Source: Thermotogaceae bacterium
Lineage (GTDB): Bacteria; Thermotogota; Thermotogae; B21-G9; HyVt-16
NCBI GenBank assembly: GCA_011043375.1
Contig: DQYP01000158.1
Location: forward strand, 1-8,289
Direction of reading: 5' to 3'
Length of the DNA: 8,289 bases
Shown here: positions 6,515 to 8,289 of the stretch, piece after piece
How positions within the stretch are numbered: the stretch's first letter is position 1
How the letters are laid out: each line of letters starts with the position of its first letter
Notes under the pieces: generated by a model
The model's database searches: none
What the model saw: the letters and a program-made list of their open reading frames with translations, nothing else
Told to the model about the DNA's origin: nothing
Made by a program: the position numbers and the translations under genes

Positions 6515-7426
6515 ATGCGAATGACTCTTCCTATTTTTTTGCAGAACTTGGCCAATGGTATTCTGCTGGGCGGTTTGTATGCCCTGATAGCCATAGGGTA
6601 TTCCATGGTATACGGGATTTTAAGATTGATAAATTTTGCCCATGGTGATATCTTTATGATGGGTACTTATTTTGCATTCTATGGCATAACCTTGTTTTTT
6701 CTACCATGGTGGCTAGCATTTGTATTCGCGATAATAGGTGCAGGAATCTTAGGATTCCTTATCGATAGAATTGCTTACAAACCACTCAGAAATGCTCCAA
6801 GAATTTCAGCATTGATAACAGCCATAGGTATGTCCATATTTTTGGAAAGTTTGGCTGTGGTTATTTTTGGTGGGATTCCCAAATCTTTCGCTCCTCCAAG
6901 AATCTACCCAAAATTTTTCTCGAAAATGCTTCAAATAGGATCCATAAGAGTTCAAATTTTGACTTTCTTTATTTTAGGAATAACCGCACTTTTGATTACA
7001 TTCCTCATTTGGTTTGTTTACAAAACAAAAATTGGAATGGCAATGAGAGCCATTTCTACGGATATAGCTACCACTGCTCTGATGGGTGTCAACGTTGATT
7101 TCGTGATAGGTATAACCTTTGCGATAGGTTCCGCATTGGCAGGTGCCGGTGGAATTTTGTGGGCAATGAAATATCCCAACGTTAATCCATACATGGGGTT
7201 TATGCCAGGTTTAAAGGCGTTCATCGCTGCTGTTATCGGTGGAATAGGTTCCATTCAAGGCGCCATGTTAGGTGGTTTTCTCTTAGGTATGATCGAGATA
7301 ATGTTGGTTGCATTTTTTCCAAGATTTGCAGGTTATAGGGATATATTTGCTTTTATAATATTGATATTGATACTCATGTATAAACCATCGGGAATACTTG
7401 GTGCGAAACTCGAAGAAAAGGTGTGA
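6515..7426 (+). CDS. livH: Branched-chain amino acid ABC transporter permease LivH
   Basis: Integral membrane permease that pairs with LivM to form the channel of the LivK-dependent importer. The 303-residue length is usual for LivH. Seen: FLQNLANGILLGGLYALIAI at the N-terminus (8-27), the family hallmark GYSMVYGILRLINFAHGDIFMMG (28-50), about eight hydrophobic segments, the cytoplasmic loop GMAMRAISTDIATTALMGVN (174-193) expected to contact the ATPases, and the C-terminal KAFIAAVIGGIGSIQGAMLGG (234-254) followed by YKPSGILG (289-296). ATG 6515 is chosen over the in-frame ATG at 6521 because the latter is 17 nt from the Shine-Dalgarno. It follows livK after a 76-bp gap with a hairpin and precedes livM by 5 bp, so the three form one operon. 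Confidence 0.95.
   Translation: MRMTLPIFLQNLANGILLGGLYALIAIGYSMVYGILRLINFAHGDIFMMGTYFAFYGITLFFLPWWLAFVFAIIGAGILGFLIDRIAYKPLRNAPRISALITAIGMSIFLESLAVVIFGGIPKSFAPPRIYPKFFSKMLQIGSIRVQILTFFILGITALLITFLIWFVYKTKIGMAMRAISTDIATTALMGVNVDFVIGITFAIGSALAGAGGILWAMKYPNVNPYMGFMPGLKAFIAAVIGGIGSIQGAMLGGFLLGMIEIMLVAFFPRFAGYRDIFAFIILILILMYKPSGILGAKLEEKV
7418..7423 (+). promoter_or_regulatory. Shine-Dalgarno of livM
   Basis: AAGGTG (extending to AAGGTGTGAT) lies 8 nt before the livM ATG and spans the last livH sense codon, next to its TGA. This ties livM translation to that of livH and supports the start at 7432. Confidence 0.65.
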
Positions 7427-7431
7427 TAGCC

Positions 7432-8289
7432 ATGCAATACAGGAAACTGCCAACTAAATTGAAAGTTTTTCTTACGATCATTTTCATTATATTCATGGCT
7501 TTTGTACTGTTTTTATCCCAAAAATTCCTTGATACATATTGGATAAGAATTTTAACGCTCATAGGTATATATGGAATAATGGCCGTCAGTTTGACGTTCA
7601 TAAATGGGATCACTGGAATATTCTCACTAGGACATTCAGGATTCGTTGCCATAGGTGCATATACCGCGGCGCTTTTGACAATGTCAATTGAACAAAAGCA
7701 AATGAGTTTCTTTCTTAAACCATTGATATGGCCTTTAAATTCAATACAGTTAGATTTTCTGAGTGCAACAATAATAGCAGGAATAATGGCGGCTATTTTT
7801 GCGTATTTGATAGGTTATCCTTCATTGAGATTGACAGGTGATTATTTGGCAATAACAACGTTGGGATTTGGGGAAATTGTAAGGATTCTCATATTGAATA
7901 TGATCTCCGTTACGAACGGTCCACTTGGTTTGAAAGGGCTCGAAGAGTATACAAACATTTGGTGGGCATGGGGGTGGTTACTGGTTACCGTCTTAGTCAT
8001 AGGTAGCCTTGTGAATAGCAGCTATGGGAGAGCTTTGAAGGCTATAAGAGAGGACCCTATAGCAGCTAAGGCAATGGGAATAAATGTTACCAAACATCAA
8101 TTGATGGCATTCGTTGTGGGGGCATTCTTTGCTGGAATTTCCGGTTCTTTATACGCACATTGGCTTACGACCATAGATCCACGTCCACAAACTGTTGGTA
8201 TCCTTTTGACTTTCAACGTCTTGATCATGATAGTTCTCGGTGGACTTGGAAGTATTACCGGTGCAATATTTGGTGCTGCTGCTTTTGCC
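7432..8289 (+). CDS. livM: Branched-chain amino acid ABC transporter permease LivM, C-terminus cut by window edge
   Basis: Second membrane subunit of the LivKHM importer, partner of LivH. The frame is open from ATG 7432 to the window end (286 codons); the family is usually about 320 residues or more, so a few dozen residues are missing. Seen: a short charged N-terminus, then hydrophobic segments; FSLGHSGFVAIGAYTAALL (64-82), the LivM hallmark; GYPSLRLTGDYLAITTLGFG (128-147) continuing to EIVRIL; TNGPLGL (161-167); the cytoplasmic loop ALKAIREDPIAAKAMGIN (201-218), expected to dock the ATPases; and GGLGSITGAIFGA (270-282). It begins 5 bp after livH. In related operons livG and livF, the ATPase genes, follow, but they lie outside this window. 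Confidence 0.95.
   Translation, partial: MQYRKLPTKLKVFLTIIFIIFMAFVLFLSQKFLDTYWIRILTLIGIYGIMAVSLTFINGITGIFSLGHSGFVAIGAYTAALLTMSIEQKQMSFFLKPLIWPLNSIQLDFLSATIIAGIMAAIFAYLIGYPSLRLTGDYLAITTLGFGEIVRILILNMISVTNGPLGLKGLEEYTNIWWAWGWLLVTVLVIGSLVNSSYGRALKAIREDPIAAKAMGINVTKHQLMAFVVGAFFAGISGSLYAHWLTTIDPRPQTVGILLTFNVLIMIVLGGLGSITGAIFGAAAFA

Overview
The window holds two head-to-head (divergent) gene clusters that both run off the window ends. It looks like low-GC bacterial chromosome, most probably from the phylum Thermotogota. That assignment rests on recognising the style of the MurD, MurE and LivK proteins (for example the MurD start M-I-G-L-L-G-F-G-K-S-N, and a LivK with a plain signal peptide and no lipobox) together with the mur gene order. 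No database search was possible, so the phylum is an inference.

Left part, minus strand (about 5107 down to 1): murE, murF, mraY and murD, a piece of the division/cell-wall (dcw) cluster transcribed right to left. murE and murF overlap by 29 bp, murF and mraY by 22 bp, and mraY and murD are one base apart, so this is a tightly packed, probably translationally coupled operon. The products act in or near one pathway: MurD adds D-Glu to UDP-MurNAc-L-Ala, MurE adds the third residue (diaminopimelate or lysine), MurF adds D-Ala-D-Ala, and MraY moves the phospho-MurNAc-pentapeptide to undecaprenyl phosphate to give lipid I. murD is cut by the window edge a few residues before its expected end. The third-residue specificity motif of MurE reads D-N-P-K instead of the diaminopimelate-type D-N-P-R, which leaves the peptidoglycan chemistry open.

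Centre (5108-5325): a 218-bp divergent intergenic region. It carries an extended -10 promoter candidate for murE on the minus strand, a good sigma70-type promoter candidate for livK on the plus strand (TTGACT, 18 bp, TGG-TAAACT), and a 13+3+13 bp near-perfect dyad that covers the livK -35 box and looks like an operator.

Right part, plus strand (5326 to 8289): livK, livH and livM (cut at the right edge), the start of a branched-chain amino-acid type ABC importer; the ATPase genes livG and livF would be expected just beyond the window. The livK-livH gap contains a 10-bp perfect RNA hairpin whose right arm mimics a Shine-Dalgarno sequence, followed by the real livH Shine-Dalgarno and a one-codon-plus-start mini-ORF (ATG TTT TAA) that abuts the livH ATG.

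I found no mobile element, CRISPR array, tRNA or rRNA, and no evidence of a wholly new system. The items worth a second look are the operator-like dyad, the livK-livH junction and the MurE specificity motif.
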